Position numbers and translations under genes: made by a program. From positions 1 through 64,000 of the forward strand of contig JAVUPY010000062.1 of the NCBI GenBank assembly GCA_032252755.1: DNA of 64,000 nucleotides, in the 5' to 3' direction. Shown piece after piece: positions 28,262-37,109 of the stretch. How positions within the stretch are numbered: position 1 is the first letter of the stretch; the number at the start of each line of letters is the position of its first letter. Origin of the DNA: Terriglobia bacterium (GTDB taxonomy: Bacteria; Acidobacteriota; Terriglobia; Terriglobales; Acidobacteriaceae). Below the pieces are notes generated by a model, which saw only the letters and a program-made list of their open reading frames with translations, made no database searches and was not told the origin of the DNA.

Positions 28262-28318
28262 CTTCTGATTGGCTTTCAATCGTCAGTGTGAAAGTCCTCC
28301 ATCGTCAATCTGGCCCAC
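28262..28318. repeat. dispersed TCAATCGTCA repeat copy
   Basis: TTTCAATCGTCAGTGTGAAAGTCCTCCATCGTCAAT (about 28273-28309) matches the dispersed family seen near 34195 and 62530-62621. It lies directly after the HtrA terminator and before the next small gene. Confidence 0.5.
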
Positions 28319-28339
28319 AAGGGTTGCTACAATCTCGCC

Positions 28340-28690
28340 ATGCTCCGACGCGTCAAGACCTACACCGCCCAGACCGGCCTCGTCTACGAGTACTACTTTG
28401 TAGGCCAGCGTCAGGCAATCGGTGAGGTTCCGGCCACCGAGTACATCTTTGACATCATCAGCGACCGCCGGGCCCGATACTCCGTCAGCGTCTTCATCCA
28501 CAAGGACGGCCTCGATTCCTGGGCCGCGAGTCATGCTCGCCGCCTCAGCGATTCCGAGCAGTACGCCCTCGCTAAGTTACGGCTACAGCAGGGCTTCGAC
28601 GAAACAGGCGACATGCTCGCCGAGGGGCGTAGCCTGAACGTCGGTCCCGGCAATATCGAAGAACTCCTCGCCCCACTGGACCTTTCCTGA
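28340..28690 (+). CDS. conserved-looking hypothetical protein, 116 aa
   Basis: A compact 116-residue mixed alpha/beta protein without signal peptide or membrane segment. Charged and aromatic-rich N-terminus (KTYTAQTGLVYEYYFVGQRQ) and a helical C-terminal half. I do not recognise a family. Codon usage matches its neighbours and it sits between the HtrA terminator and the heme operon promoter. ATG 28340 is the only sensible start. Probably real. Confidence 0.6.
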   Translation: MLRRVKTYTAQTGLVYEYYFVGQRQAIGEVPATEYIFDIISDRRARYSVSVFIHKDGLDSWAASHARRLSDSEQYALAKLRLQQGFDETGDMLAEGRSLNVGPGNIEELLAPLDLS

Positions 28691-28707
28691 ACCCAGACGT
28701 TCTGAGT

Positions 28708-28773
28708 TTTGTGATGTCAGTCACAAATACCTGTGATTCACATACTTAGCTCCGATACAAGCGGCTTTATAAT
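28708..28773 (+). promoter_or_regulatory. heme operon promoter with CRP/FNR-like palindrome
   Basis: TTTGTGA-N6-TCACAAA (28708-28727) is a perfect dyad of the CRP type (TGTGA-N6-TCACA). A perfect TATAAT stands at 28768-28773 with only a poor -35 (CTTAGC region). If transcription starts about 7 bases after the -10 (near 28780), the dyad centre is near -62, the classical class I activator position. A second overlapping dyad TCACA-N6-TGTGA spans 28721-28736. Inference: activator-dependent transcription of hemX-hemA-hemC-hemD. Confidence 0.65.
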
Positions 28774-28830
28774 CAATAGGTCTGGTGGGGAACTCTGGGC
28801 AACCGCTGGGTCCTGCGCCGGAAACCAGTT

Positions 28831-29643
28831 ATGCCTTTGCTTTGGCTCAGGGTCGCCATTTTCCTATACGCCGTCGGGCTTATCCACGCGTTGCTCCTCC
28901 TTCTCAAAAAAGAGTGGCTTGCGCACGTTGCCGTTCCCGCCGTCGGCTTGGGGATGGTTTTCCATTTCGTCTCGCTCACCGAACTGGCTCTGACGGAAAA
29001 CTACCTCTTCCTGCTGACCATCCGTCACGCCGAATCCGCCATGGCGCTGCTCATCGGTTGCGTGTTCATGTACCTGTTCGTGCGCTATCGCACAGTGTCG
29101 CCGGGAATCTTCATGTTCCCGCTGATGTTCCTGCTGACATTCGCCTCGGAGATGGCGCAGCGGCCACCGGCCACGAATTCACCGCTCATTCATAGCTGGC
29201 TCATTCCGGTTCACGTTTCGCTATTGCTCATTGGCTACGCAGCGTTATTCCTCAGCTTTGTCGCTAGCCTTCTTTATCTTGTTCAGTCGCGTAACCTGAA
29301 ACGAAAATCGCCGGCTAATCAGTTCAGCCGCCTGCCCGCACTCGAAGTCATCGACCAGATCGGCTACAAATCGTTGATTTGCGGTTTTCCATTCATGACC
29401 TTTGGCCTGGTAGCTGGTTCCATCGTCGCGCAGGCCAAGATAGGCCCCGATTATTTTCTCGACCCCAAGGTTCTGCTCTCTTTCCTGATGTGGGGCGTTT
29501 ACATGGTGCTGCTCTACACCCGGTGGAGTTCCGGTTGGCGCGGACGCCGCGCCGCTTATCTCGCGACCTTTGCATTTGCCGCCGCCGTTTGCGCGTGGGT
29601 GGCCAATTCCATCAGCACCGTGCACAGGTTCATCGCCCCATGA
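28831..29643 (+). CDS. HemX/CcsA-type cytochrome c assembly-family membrane protein
   Basis: A 270-residue polytopic inner-membrane protein with about eight hydrophobic segments, of the cytochrome C assembly (CcsA/HemX) family. Conserved-looking elements are RHAESAMALLIG and SWLIPVHVSLLLIGYAALFLSFVASLLYLVQ. The WGxxWxWD heme motif of true CcsA is absent, which points to HemX, a protein found beside hemA and thought to affect glutamyl-tRNA reductase levels. The TGA overlaps the hemA ATG (ATGA), so translation is probably coupled. First gene of the heme operon. Confidence 0.82.
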   Translation: MPLLWLRVAIFLYAVGLIHALLLLLKKEWLAHVAVPAVGLGMVFHFVSLTELALTENYLFLLTIRHAESAMALLIGCVFMYLFVRYRTVSPGIFMFPLMFLLTFASEMAQRPPATNSPLIHSWLIPVHVSLLLIGYAALFLSFVASLLYLVQSRNLKRKSPANQFSRLPALEVIDQIGYKSLICGFPFMTFGLVAGSIVAQAKIGPDYFLDPKVLLSFLMWGVYMVLLYTRWSSGWRGRRAAYLATFAFAAAVCAWVANSISTVHRFIAP

Positions 29644-30977
29644 ACTTCTTCGTCATCGGCGTGAATCACAAGACGGCTCCGGTTGAAGTCCGCGAGCGCT
29701 TCGCCATTCCTGAGGCGCAGCTGCCCGACGCTCTCCGCCAACTGACTGAGGTTCCCGGTATCGAAGAAGGCATGATCGTTTCCACCTGCAACCGCGTCGA
29801 AATCATCGCGCGCACAATGAATGGAAACTGCGATCTTCGCGGTTTTGTGAATAAGTACTACGGCTTCGAGCCCGGCCAGTACGATCGCTACGTTTTCGAG
29901 CATCGCGGCAAAGACGCCATCCGTCACCTGTTCCGCGTCGCCTCAAGCCTCGACTCCATGGTCGTCGGCGAACCGCAGATCCTCGGCCAGGTTAAAGAAG
30001 CCTACGCCGTCGCCCGCGCCGTAGGCGCTGTGCAATCGCATCTCGATGCGTTGCTCACCCGATCCTTTGCCGTCGCTAAGAAAGTTCGCAGCGAGACCGC
30101 CGTCGCATCCTCGTCCGTCTCCGTGGCTTCGGTTGCCGTCGAACTCGCCCAGAAGATTTTCGGCGAACTCAACGGCAAAGCCATCTGCCTCGTCGGCGCC
30201 GGCAAGATGTGCGAACTCGCCGCCCGCCACCTGATCGCCCACGGAGCAGGGAAGATCTACGTAGCGAATCGCACCTTCGAGCGCGCCGTCGCCCTCGCGC
30301 GTAAGTTCAACGGCGACGCGGTCTCCTTCGACAAGCTCTACGAGACCGTCGAAAAAGCCGACATCATCATCAGTTCCACCGGCGCGCCCCACGCGATTTT
30401 CCGCAAAGAGCATGGCGAGCACTTCCTCAAGGTTCGCAAGAACCGGCCCATGTTCTTCATCGACATCGCCGTACCCCGCGACATCGATCCCAAGATCAAC
30501 GACCTCGACGGAATCTTCGTCTATGACATAGATGACCTGCAACAGGTCGTCTCCTCCCACCTTGGCGACCGTAAGCGTGAAGCCGATCGAGCCGAAGCCC
30601 TCGTTGCCGACGAGGTAGAACGGTTCGAATCACGTCTCCAGACCCTGAACGTGGTTCCGACCATCGTGTCCTTGCAGGAGCATCTCGAGACCGTGCGCCA
30701 GGCCGAAATCGACCGTCTCCGCGGGCGCCTCGGTGAACTCACCCCCGAGCAGGAGATGGCAGTCGAGGCGCTCACCAAGGGGATTATTAACAAGATCATG
30801 CACACGCCCATTACTACGTTGAAGAGTGCAGCGCGTGATCACGAAGCCACGACCGTTGTCGAACTCATCCGCAAGCTCTTCAACCTGAGGACGGCGCCCG
30901 ATGGACGGTCCGAACAGGCCATGGGCGCAGCGGCAGGAACAAGTGACGAAGAAAGCGATAACACCTCCGAGGGATAG
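29640..30977 (+). CDS. hemA: glutamyl-tRNA reductase
   Basis: NADPH-dependent reduction of glutamyl-tRNA to glutamate-1-semialdehyde, the first committed step of C5-pathway tetrapyrrole synthesis. The catalytic Cys50 sits in STCNRVE. GVNHKTAPVEVRE at the N-terminus, EPQILGQVKEAY, the NADPH-binding GAGKMCELAARHL and the C-terminal dimerisation helices are all present. Length of 445 residues is normal; the last 30 residues are a poorly conserved acidic tail. The start at 29640 overlaps hemX. Confidence 0.97.
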   Translation: MNFFVIGVNHKTAPVEVRERFAIPEAQLPDALRQLTEVPGIEEGMIVSTCNRVEIIARTMNGNCDLRGFVNKYYGFEPGQYDRYVFEHRGKDAIRHLFRVASSLDSMVVGEPQILGQVKEAYAVARAVGAVQSHLDALLTRSFAVAKKVRSETAVASSSVSVASVAVELAQKIFGELNGKAICLVGAGKMCELAARHLIAHGAGKIYVANRTFERAVALARKFNGDAVSFDKLYETVEKADIIISSTGAPHAIFRKEHGEHFLKVRKNRPMFFIDIAVPRDIDPKINDLDGIFVYDIDDLQQVVSSHLGDRKREADRAEALVADEVERFESRLQTLNVVPTIVSLQEHLETVRQAEIDRLRGRLGELTPEQEMAVEALTKGIINKIMHTPITTLKSAARDHEATTVVELIRKLFNLRTAPDGRSEQAMGAAAGTSDEESDNTSEG

Positions 30978-30986
30978 GACGTATAC

Positions 30987-31922
30987 ATGGCCCGGTTAAG
31001 AATCGGTTCACGCGGATCACAACTCGCACTCTGGCAGGCCAATCACATTTCGGCACTGTTGCGCGAGAAGGGCCATGAGGTCGAACTCGAGATCATTAAG
31101 ACGACAGGCGACAAGATCACCGATGTCGCGCTGGCCAAGGTAGGCACAAAAGGCATGTTCACAAAGGAGATCGAAGAAGCTCTCGCTGCCGGGCGCGTCG
31201 ACCTCGCCGTGCACAGCCTCAAGGACCTGCCCACCGATCTGCCCTCCGGATTCGAAATCGCCGCTATCACCACGCGCCAGAACCCGCGTGATGTCTTTCT
31301 CTCGGTTAAGTACGACAGCATCGACGCCCTCCCGAACGGCGCCAAGGTCGGTACCAGCAGCCTTCGCCGTCAGGCGCAACTAAAAGCGATCCGGCCCGAT
31401 CTGTTCATCTTCCCCCTGCGCGGCAACGTCGATACGCGCATGCGCAAGCTCGAAGAAGGGCAGTACGACGCCATCATTCTTGCCGCCGCCGGTCTCTTCC
31501 GCCTCGGCAAAACGCAGTTGGTAAAGCAGTTAATTGAAGAAGACACGATGTGTCCCGCCGCCGGCCAGGGCGCCCTCGGCATTGAAATCCGCCAGGATGA
31601 CACCCGTATGCGGGAGTTGCTCGCGTTCCTCGACGACGAAGACGCGCGTGCAACGACAGTTTGTGAACGAGCACTACTCAATAAGCTGGGCGGTGGTTGC
31701 CAGGTGCCCATCGGCGCTTTTGCCGAAAAGGACGGAAGCGTCCTGCGCCTGACCGCCATCTGCGCACGCCCGGATGGTACGGAAGTTATTCGCGAGGTTC
31801 AGACCGGCAACGATCCGGTCGAATTGGGCGAACGCGTCGGCGAGACAATTTTGCGCCGCGGCGGCGACCAGATCCTTCGCGAAGTTTATGGCACGGCTGC
31901 GGTTGTGCCGAGCGAACCATAG
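30987..31922 (+). CDS. hemC: porphobilinogen deaminase (hydroxymethylbilane synthase)
   Basis: Condenses four porphobilinogens to hydroxymethylbilane. Signature segments [37 protein letters not shown], and the dipyrromethane-cofactor cysteine in [10 protein letters not shown] (about residue 238) are intact. 311 residues, the usual size. It begins 9 bases after hemA and precedes hemD by 9 bases, so it is in the same transcription unit. Confidence 0.97.
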   Translation: MARLRIGSRGSQLALWQANHISALLREKGHEVELEIIKTTGDKITDVALAKVGTKGMFTKEIEEALAAGRVDLAVHSLKDLPTDLPSGFEIAAITTRQNPRDVFLSVKYDSIDALPNGAKVGTSSLRRQAQLKAIRPDLFIFPLRGNVDTRMRKLEEGQYDAIILAAAGLFRLGKTQLVKQLIEEDTMCPAAGQGALGIEIRQDDTRMRELLAFLDDEDARATTVCERALLNKLGGGCQVPIGAFAEKDGSVLRLTAICARPDGTEVIREVQTGNDPVELGERVGETILRRGGDQILREVYGTAAVVPSEP

Positions 31923-31931
31923 GATTGTGAT

Positions 31932-32804
31932 ATGAGCAGTATGGTTTCCACTTTGACAAAGGCGAAATCCCCACTCCCTCACAGCAAACGGGGCAACGGC
32001 CAACTGCCACTTGATGGCTTTCGTGTACTTGTCTCCCGCGCCCGTCAACAGGCCGGATGCCTTTCAGAACTTCTCCGGGCTGAAGGCGCCGACGTCCTCG
32101 AGATTCCGTTCATCGAAATCCGCCCGCCGCGCTCCTACAAGTGCATGGACGACGCGCTGCGCCTCATCAGCGAATACGAGTGGCTGATCCTGACCAGCGT
32201 CAACGGCGTCAACGCCTTGTTTGAGCGCATGGAAAAGCTCGGCATTCCCAAGCGCCGCCTCATACCGCTGAACATCGTCGCTATCGGCCCTGCGACCCGC
32301 GCCGCCATCGAAAAGCACGGATTGCCGGTGGCGCTCATGCCGAAGGAGTATGTCGCCGAAGCCGTCGTGCAGGCCCTCGATGGCAAGGTCCGGGGAAAGC
32401 GTGTGCTCCTCTGCCGCGCCAAGATCGCCCGCGACGTCATTCCTCGCGAACTCCGTCTGCTCGGCGCTTTCGTCGACGTCGTCGAAGCCTACGAAACCGT
32501 GATCCCGGCGGCCTCGCGCATCAAACTGCGCCGCGTTCTTCGCGACCAACTGCAGCGGCCGCACGCGATCACCTTCACCAGTTCCTCTACCGTGAAGAAC
32601 TACGTGAGCCTGCTCGGAATTCGCAGCGGCAAGTCGAAACTCGTTCAGGGAGTCTGGAACGCATCGATAGGTCCCGTAACGTCGGAGACATTGCGCGAGT
32701 ACGAACTCAACGTCGACGTTCAGGCCACCGAGTACACAATCCCCGGCCTGATCAAGGCGCTGTCCGAGTACGCCGCCAAGAACCGACCGGGAAAGCCCTC
32801 GTAG
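31932..32804 (+). CDS. hemD: uroporphyrinogen-III synthase
   Basis: Cyclises hydroxymethylbilane with ring D inversion. Family conservation is weak, but FRVLVSRARQQAGCLSELLRAEGADVLEIPFIEIRPP, LILTSVNGVNALFERM, VAIGPATRAAIEKHGL and ITFTSSSTVKNYV, together with the position after hemC, make the call secure. 290 residues; the first 25-30 form a poorly conserved extension, so a later start is possible. Last gene before a hairpin at 32828. Confidence 0.92.
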   Translation: MSSMVSTLTKAKSPLPHSKRGNGQLPLDGFRVLVSRARQQAGCLSELLRAEGADVLEIPFIEIRPPRSYKCMDDALRLISEYEWLILTSVNGVNALFERMEKLGIPKRRLIPLNIVAIGPATRAAIEKHGLPVALMPKEYVAEAVVQALDGKVRGKRVLLCRAKIARDVIPRELRLLGAFVDVVEAYETVIPAASRIKLRRVLRDQLQRPHAITFTSSSTVKNYVSLLGIRSGKSKLVQGVWNASIGPVTSETLREYELNVDVQATEYTIPGLIKALSEYAAKNRPGKPS

Positions 32805-32827
32805 CGAAGTTCCCAAAACGTCCTTGA

Positions 32828-32857
32828 CCCACATCTGCCTCTTTCAGCAGATGTGGG
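32828..32857 (+). terminator. hairpin after hemD (CCCCACRTCTGC family)
   Basis: CCCACATCTGC (32828-32838), 8-base loop, GCAGATGTGGG (32847-32857). A perfect 11-bp stem but followed by CATTCC rather than a U-tract. Nearly the same sequence as the HtrA terminator stem. Confidence 0.75.
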
Positions 32858-32913
32858 CATTCCGCACTCATGACAACCCGCGCACCTCATCTTGATACAC
32901 TCTGACTTTCACT

Positions 32914-33963
32914 ATGTATCGTACTGACGATCTTCGCATCAAGTGGACCAAGGTCCTGCTCCCTCCGGCGTTTCTCGAAGAGGAACTGCCGACCACCGAG
33001 AAGGCTTCCGCCGCTGTCCATCAATTCCGCAGCGAAATCGTCGACATCCTCGACGGCCGCGATCGCCGTCTCCTCGTCGTAGTCGGTCCATGCTCGATTC
33101 ATGACACAAAGGCCGCGCTCGATTACGCGCAGCGCCTGAGATCCGCCGAAAGGGAACTGTCGAAAGAGTTGCGCCTCGTCATGCGCGTCTACTTTGAGAA
33201 GCCGCGCACGACCATCGGCTGGAAGGGCCTCATCAATGACCCGCATCTCGACGAGACGTTCAACATCAATGACGGCCTGCGCATCGCGCGTCGCCTGCTC
33301 GTCGATCTCGCCGAACTCGGCGTACCCGCCGGAACCGAATTCCTCGACATGGTGACGCCGCAGTATCTTGCCGGACTCGTCAGTTGGGGCGCCATCGGCG
33401 CGCGTACTACCGAGAGCCAGGTACACCGCGAACTCGTCTCCGGCCTTTCCTGTCCCGTCGGCTTCAAGAACGGAACCTCTGGCAACGTCCAGATCGCCGT
33501 CGAAGCCGTGCTCTCCGCCGCGCACCAGCACAGCTTCCTCGGACACACCAAGTACGGCCAGTCCGCCATCTTCAATACGACGGGAAATCCCAACTGCCAC
33601 GTCATCCTTCGCGGCGGCCGCACCACCGTGAATTACGACGCCGAATCCGTCGCACAGGCCAGCGCGCTTCTCGAGAAATCCAAACTCCCGGCGCGCCTCA
33701 TGATCGACTGCAGCCACGCCAACAGCAACAAGGACTACCGCAAGCAAGCCTTGGTCTGTCGCGACGTCGCCGCGCAAATCACAAAAGGGAACCGCAACAT
33801 CATCGGCGTAATGCTCGAAAGCAACCTCGTCGCCGGCGCCCAAAACCTCACCCCGGGGCAGCCGCTCACTTATGGCCAAAGCATCACCGACGCCTGCCTT
33901 GGGTGGGACGAGACGCTGCCACTGCTGAAGGAGTTGGCGACAGCGGTTAAGGATGGACGGTAG
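32914..33963 (+). CDS. 3-deoxy-7-phosphoheptulonate synthase, class I (DAHP synthase)
   Basis: First enzyme of the shikimate pathway, joining phosphoenolpyruvate and erythrose-4-phosphate. Type I-alpha (AroF/G/H) hallmarks: VVGPCSIHD near residue 50, MRVYFEKPRTTIGWKGL, GFKNGTSGN and DCSHANSNKDYRKQ with metal and substrate residues in place. 349 residues matches AroG/F/H length. The specific isozyme (and so the feedback inhibitor) cannot be assigned by eye. Monocistronic. Confidence 0.95.
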   Translation: MYRTDDLRIKWTKVLLPPAFLEEELPTTEKASAAVHQFRSEIVDILDGRDRRLLVVVGPCSIHDTKAALDYAQRLRSAERELSKELRLVMRVYFEKPRTTIGWKGLINDPHLDETFNINDGLRIARRLLVDLAELGVPAGTEFLDMVTPQYLAGLVSWGAIGARTTESQVHRELVSGLSCPVGFKNGTSGNVQIAVEAVLSAAHQHSFLGHTKYGQSAIFNTTGNPNCHVILRGGRTTVNYDAESVAQASALLEKSKLPARLMIDCSHANSNKDYRKQALVCRDVAAQITKGNRNIIGVMLESNLVAGAQNLTPGQPLTYGQSITDACLGWDETLPLLKELATAVKDGR

Positions 33964-34492
33964 ACTTGTTCGCTCTGTGTCGTGCTCCAGAGCTGCCGGC
34001 AATTTCGAACTCCGCATTGTTTATTTGTCGGTAAACCTTAGACGGAGCAGGTACCCCCTCCCCCCTGGCCGAAACTTTAGAATCAATCGCTTAAGTTAGA
34101 AATGCTGATTAAATACTTTGAAATCAGCAGATACAGGGAAGAAATAGATTCCAAAGGACTTAGCCCGCAAAACTGACTGTTCTGGCCCCGGATTGACGAT
34201 TGACGATTTTCACATTGACGATTGAAAAGCGTCGATTCCGGGTGGAAGGTGCCGGTTGCCGCACCTGGCGAAGTTTACAAAGAGCTAACGCAAACGGCGC
34301 CCGAAAGAGGGCGCCGCTGGTGGACTGATCCATGTTGAGAATGTGGGGTGAGGGGAGTGCGTGTCTGTGATGTCAATGGAAAAAGTTTTGGCTTATTCCC
34401 GAATCGGGAAAAAGGCGCAGACTCGGCCCTGTTCCCAACAACAATCCGTTGATACTATTCCTGCGAATGTTCCGTACAAGCCGGAGCTTTCC
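33964..34492. other. non-coding, repeat-rich gap after DAHP synthase
   Basis: 529 bases without a gene. It contains GGTACCCCCTCCCCCC near 34052, a hairpin GCTGATT/AATCAGC at 34108-34132, three ATTGACGATT units at about 34193-34228 and a GGCGCCC-GAAA-GAGGGCGCC hairpin at 34297-34315 that begins a longer repeat shared with 49690-49795. A longer reading of the downstream membrane protein from 34361 would overlap this repeat and is not preferred. Confidence 0.6.
34296..34395 (+). repeat. long dispersed repeat, copy 1
   Basis: Starting at the GGCGCCC hairpin, the sequence ACGGCGCCCG..GGGCGCCGCT, TGGACTG, then GTGGGG, GGGAGTG, TGTCTGTGATG and AAAAGTTTTGG is matched in the same order at about 49690-49795. 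About 100 bases, roughly two-thirds similar by eye. Confidence 0.55.
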
Positions 34493-34942
34493 ATGACTCC
34501 ATCCGAATCGTCGGGAACCACAAAGCCCACGCAACTAATCATCACTACCGCATTGATGGCTTTTGCGGTCATCGCTGCGCTCGTTGGAGCGATTTGGCTT
34601 TGGTCAACTCTTCCGCATCCTCTCACGGGCTCAGTACTTCTGTTGGGCTGTTCGAGTGTTTTGCTTTGGTTCTATTGGCAGGGATACGGTGCGGCGCGAT
34701 GGACGGTCTTGGTGCTGAGTGTGCTTCTCATTATTGACGCACTGAACGTACTCTTCCGACTGCCGCTCCTTGCGCCATTTTCAGCAGAGCCAGACCTAAC
34801 CTTTGGCAAAGCGAAGTATGTGATCCAACTGTGCATCTGCACATACGTTGTCGGTTGGCTAGTCACAAGAAACGCAGCTCGTTATTTCAGTGCAGACGCC
34901 CGGCGAGAGCGCAATTCGCTGCTTGTCGCGAGAAGCCGATAG
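34493..34942 (+). CDS. hypothetical membrane protein
   Basis: About 149 residues from ATG 34493 (GGAG nine bases upstream). Four hydrophobic segments are visible: LIITTALMAFAVIAALVGAIWLW, GSVLLLGCSSVLLWFYW, WTVLVLSVLLIIDALNVLF and YVIQLCICTYVVGWLV. No family recognised. Base composition is less GC-rich than the flanking core genes, as for the next gene, which suggests an accessory patch. Confidence 0.6.
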   Translation: MTPSESSGTTKPTQLIITTALMAFAVIAALVGAIWLWSTLPHPLTGSVLLLGCSSVLLWFYWQGYGAARWTVLVLSVLLIIDALNVLFRLPLLAPFSAEPDLTFGKAKYVIQLCICTYVVGWLVTRNAARYFSADARRERNSLLVARSR

Positions 34943-35000
34943 AGATTGTTGTTGATATATCGGCTCACCCTAACCTATCCAGAGTAGCCGGAGTACAGCC

Positions 35001-35483
35001 GTGAGCAAGACCAAATACGTCAGCTATCGTGAGCGCGGATTCTACGTCTACGACGTTGCTTTGGGCGTGTTCCTCCAACAATTTTTCGATGCCGCAGAAG
35101 CCAGTGAGCACGTGAACACAGAATGGCTGATGAGTGCCGTTTCGGATTGGCGCGTCTCCGCTTGCATTCAAGATATTGGGATGACTCTTGATGAACGCTG
35201 GTCAACGTCGCAGTGCCAGACGATTGTCGCATTGGCAGAGGAAGCCTGTAGAACGCTAGAACAGAGAGACTCGATTCCTGCCAAAGAAATAGTTCAGTGG
35301 CGCATTTTGGACGACGAACATATCTTTCCTCGTGGTGCGATGGAAGTCTCCACAGCACCAATTATCGAACTGGGACGTGCAATCATTGCGCTGGTCGAAG
35401 GCAACTTGCCCATCGCACCTGAGGGCAAGGCTTGGTTCTACGGCACGGAAAAAGGCCGTCAGATACTGGCATTGCGACCTTAG
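35001..35483 (+). CDS. hypothetical protein, 160 aa
   Basis: Starts at GTG 35001 with GGAG about eight bases upstream. The soluble 160-residue sequence is rich in acidic residues and has no signal peptide or recognised motif. Codon use is lower in GC than in core genes. It lies 58 bases after the hypothetical membrane protein on the same strand, so the two may be co-transcribed. Function unknown. Confidence 0.6.
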   Translation: MSKTKYVSYRERGFYVYDVALGVFLQQFFDAAEASEHVNTEWLMSAVSDWRVSACIQDIGMTLDERWSTSQCQTIVALAEEACRTLEQRDSIPAKEIVQWRILDDEHIFPRGAMEVSTAPIIELGRAIIALVEGNLPIAPEGKAWFYGTEKGRQILALRP

Positions 35484-35520
35484 TTGTCGAGAAATCGTCA
35501 TCGCATAATCTATCTGTGTC

Positions 35521-35595
35521 TGTCGTCGCGCAAGGCACGACTTGAGAATGTCAATTGGATCGCTACCCCGGACTCACGTCCGTGGCTACTTTCTC
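35521..35595. repeat. 75-bp dispersed repeat, copy 1
   Basis: TGTCGTCGCGCAAGGCACGACTTG at the left end and ACTCACGTCCGTGGCTACTTTC at the right end match, at the same spacing, the element at 53401-53475. The middle is diverged. It lies just before the DUF1990 gene. Confidence 0.65.
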
Positions 35596-35622
35596 GGCTC
35601 GTTGGTGCCGTAAAATCCACCT

Positions 35623-36216
35623 GTGTTCTTCCTGTCCGCACCACCGCGTGCTGTCGTTCGAGATTTCATCGAGCAGCAGAGTCAATCTGAATTTTCCTAC
35701 TCGGAGGTGGGCACGACGGCTGGCGCGATGCCGAAGGGATACAACCTGGATCACCATCGCATCCAGCTTGGCTCCGGCGCGGCGTCGTGGAATGACGCGC
35801 TGAACGCGTTCCGCAGATGGCAGGTGTTCGATATTCCATGGGTTCGGCTGTATTGGCCCAATTTGCGCATGCATGTCGGCGTCACGGTTGCGCTGCAGGT
35901 CCGGCACTACGGTTTCTACTCCTTAAATGCGTGCCGGATCGTGTACGTGATCGATGAAGTGGAGCCTCTTCGGCGCTTCGGCTTCGCGTATGGAACCTTG
36001 CTCGATCATGCCGAGAGCGGCGAAGAGCGGTTCGTGGTGGAGTGGAACCGCGCTGACGATGGCGTCTGGTACGACATCACGGCTTTTTCACGACCACGAC
36101 ACGCTCTCGCGAAATTGGCGTATCCCGTGTCACGCTCACTTCAAAAGCGATTCGCAGCGGCATCCGCCGCCGCTATGCAACGAGCCACTTTTCCACGCGC
36201 TGAAGCGCGTGGCTAG
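35623..36216 (+). CDS. DUF1990 family protein
   Basis: A 197-residue protein matching the DUF1990 layout: start near SEFSYSEVGTTAG, the central LDHHRIQLGSGAASWNDALNAFRRWQVFDIPWVRLYWP, and the C-terminal YGTLLDHAESGEERFVVEW..DITAFSRP. The start is GTG 35623, as no ATG precedes the conserved region. The family's role is unknown. It stands alone between two dispersed repeats. Confidence 0.82.
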   Translation: MFFLSAPPRAVVRDFIEQQSQSEFSYSEVGTTAGAMPKGYNLDHHRIQLGSGAASWNDALNAFRRWQVFDIPWVRLYWPNLRMHVGVTVALQVRHYGFYSLNACRIVYVIDEVEPLRRFGFAYGTLLDHAESGEERFVVEWNRADDGVWYDITAFSRPRHALAKLAYPVSRSLQKRFAAASAAAMQRATFPRAEARG

Positions 36217-36275
36217 ACATGGCGTGCTCGCTCCGCGAGCGAAATCGTCAATCCGACATTCGTCAATCGTCAATT
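36193..36275. repeat. intergenic repeat: hairpins plus CGTCAAT units
   Basis: CCACGCGC TGAA GCGCGTGG (hairpin, overlapping the DUF1990 3' end), then CTCGCTCCGCGAGCG (hairpin), then ATTCGTCAATCGTCAATT. These are the same unit types as in other gaps of the window. It fills the convergent gap between DUF1990 and the cytochrome gene and may end both transcripts. Confidence 0.55.
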
Positions 36276-37068
36276 ATTCTTTGAAGTGCGGTCTCGGCTG
36301 CTTCGTAACATACGCTGCGACATCGTAAGCCTGGTCGACCGAGAGGTCCGGGGTTCCTTTTGGCATGTTGGCATGCACGAAGGATGCGAACGTTTCCAGC
36401 TTCGCCATTCCGGCGCCATCGTTGAATGATTGTGGGCCCCACAGCGGCGGAGCCTGCACGGTTCCGGCGCCATCGGCTCCGTGACAGAGCGCGCATCGCA
36501 CTGCGAAGATACTCTGGCCGTTAGCGCGATCGGGATCACGCGTCGGCTGCACGCGCTTCACGCCGAGCCACGGAACATCTGAGTAGATGGGAGTGCCGCG
36601 CGAGATCCACGCGAAATACGCTTGCAGCGCCTGCATCTCGCGGCTCGTCACCGGGGCGGCGCGGCCGTTCATGCTGCGCTCGAAGCACTCGTTGGTTCGC
36701 GCCACCAGGTCCGTCGCGTAGTTGGTACGTTTGCGGTACTTGGGATAGGTCGCCGCGACTCCGACCAGCGGTATGCCCTCGTCGACCAGTCCCGCCGCGA
36801 AATGGCAACTGCTGCAATTGAGCTTGTTCCCGGTGTAGGCCGGAGCGTAGGTCGCGGTGTGCATCATGATGTCGTAACCGAGCAGCACGGCGGGACGCAG
36901 TTGCGGCGGAGCGTCTTCGGGATTCGGCGCCTTGAAGCGCGGTGCCTTGGCAGAGACAGCAGGCGGAGCGGGGGCGCGATATTTTTCCATGAACAGATAG
37001 ACGATCCCGACGTAGAGCAACACCACGGCCACGACCATCGAAGCGAGGATGACGCTCAATTTCCGCAT
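36274..37068 (-). CDS. diheme c-type cytochrome, SoxA/TsdA-like
   Basis: 264 residues with an N-terminal membrane anchor/signal (SVILASMVVAVVLLYVGIVYLF). Two heme-binding motifs: CSSCH at 85-89 and CALCH at 192-196. The first domain reads GNKLNCSSCH..PLVGVAATYPKYRKR..NECFERSMNGR, the pattern of SoxA/thiosulfate dehydrogenase (TsdA) N-domains including the conserved CFxRSMNG. The second is an ordinary cytochrome c domain. Likely periplasmic thiosulfate or related sulfur-compound oxidoreductase; distal heme ligands were not determined. ATG 37068 follows GGGAGC. It lies downstream of a binding protein and a DsrE-family gene on the same strand. Confidence 0.82.
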   Translation of the reverse strand: MRKLSVILASMVVAVVLLYVGIVYLFMEKYRAPAPPAVSAKAPRFKAPNPEDAPPQLRPAVLLGYDIMMHTATYAPAYTGNKLNCSSCHFAAGLVDEGIPLVGVAATYPKYRKRTNYATDLVARTNECFERSMNGRAAPVTSREMQALQAYFAWISRGTPIYSDVPWLGVKRVQPTRDPDRANGQSIFAVRCALCHGADGAGTVQAPPLWGPQSFNDGAGMAKLETFASFVHANMPKGTPDLSVDQAYDVAAYVTKQPRPHFKE

Positions 37069-37109
37069 CGCGATGCTCCCGCAATGTCTCCGAGACAACA
37101 GCAGTGTCC

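Noticed and set aside
32887-34017. A 376-codon minus-strand open frame
   Set aside because: Antisense to the DAHP synthase gene.
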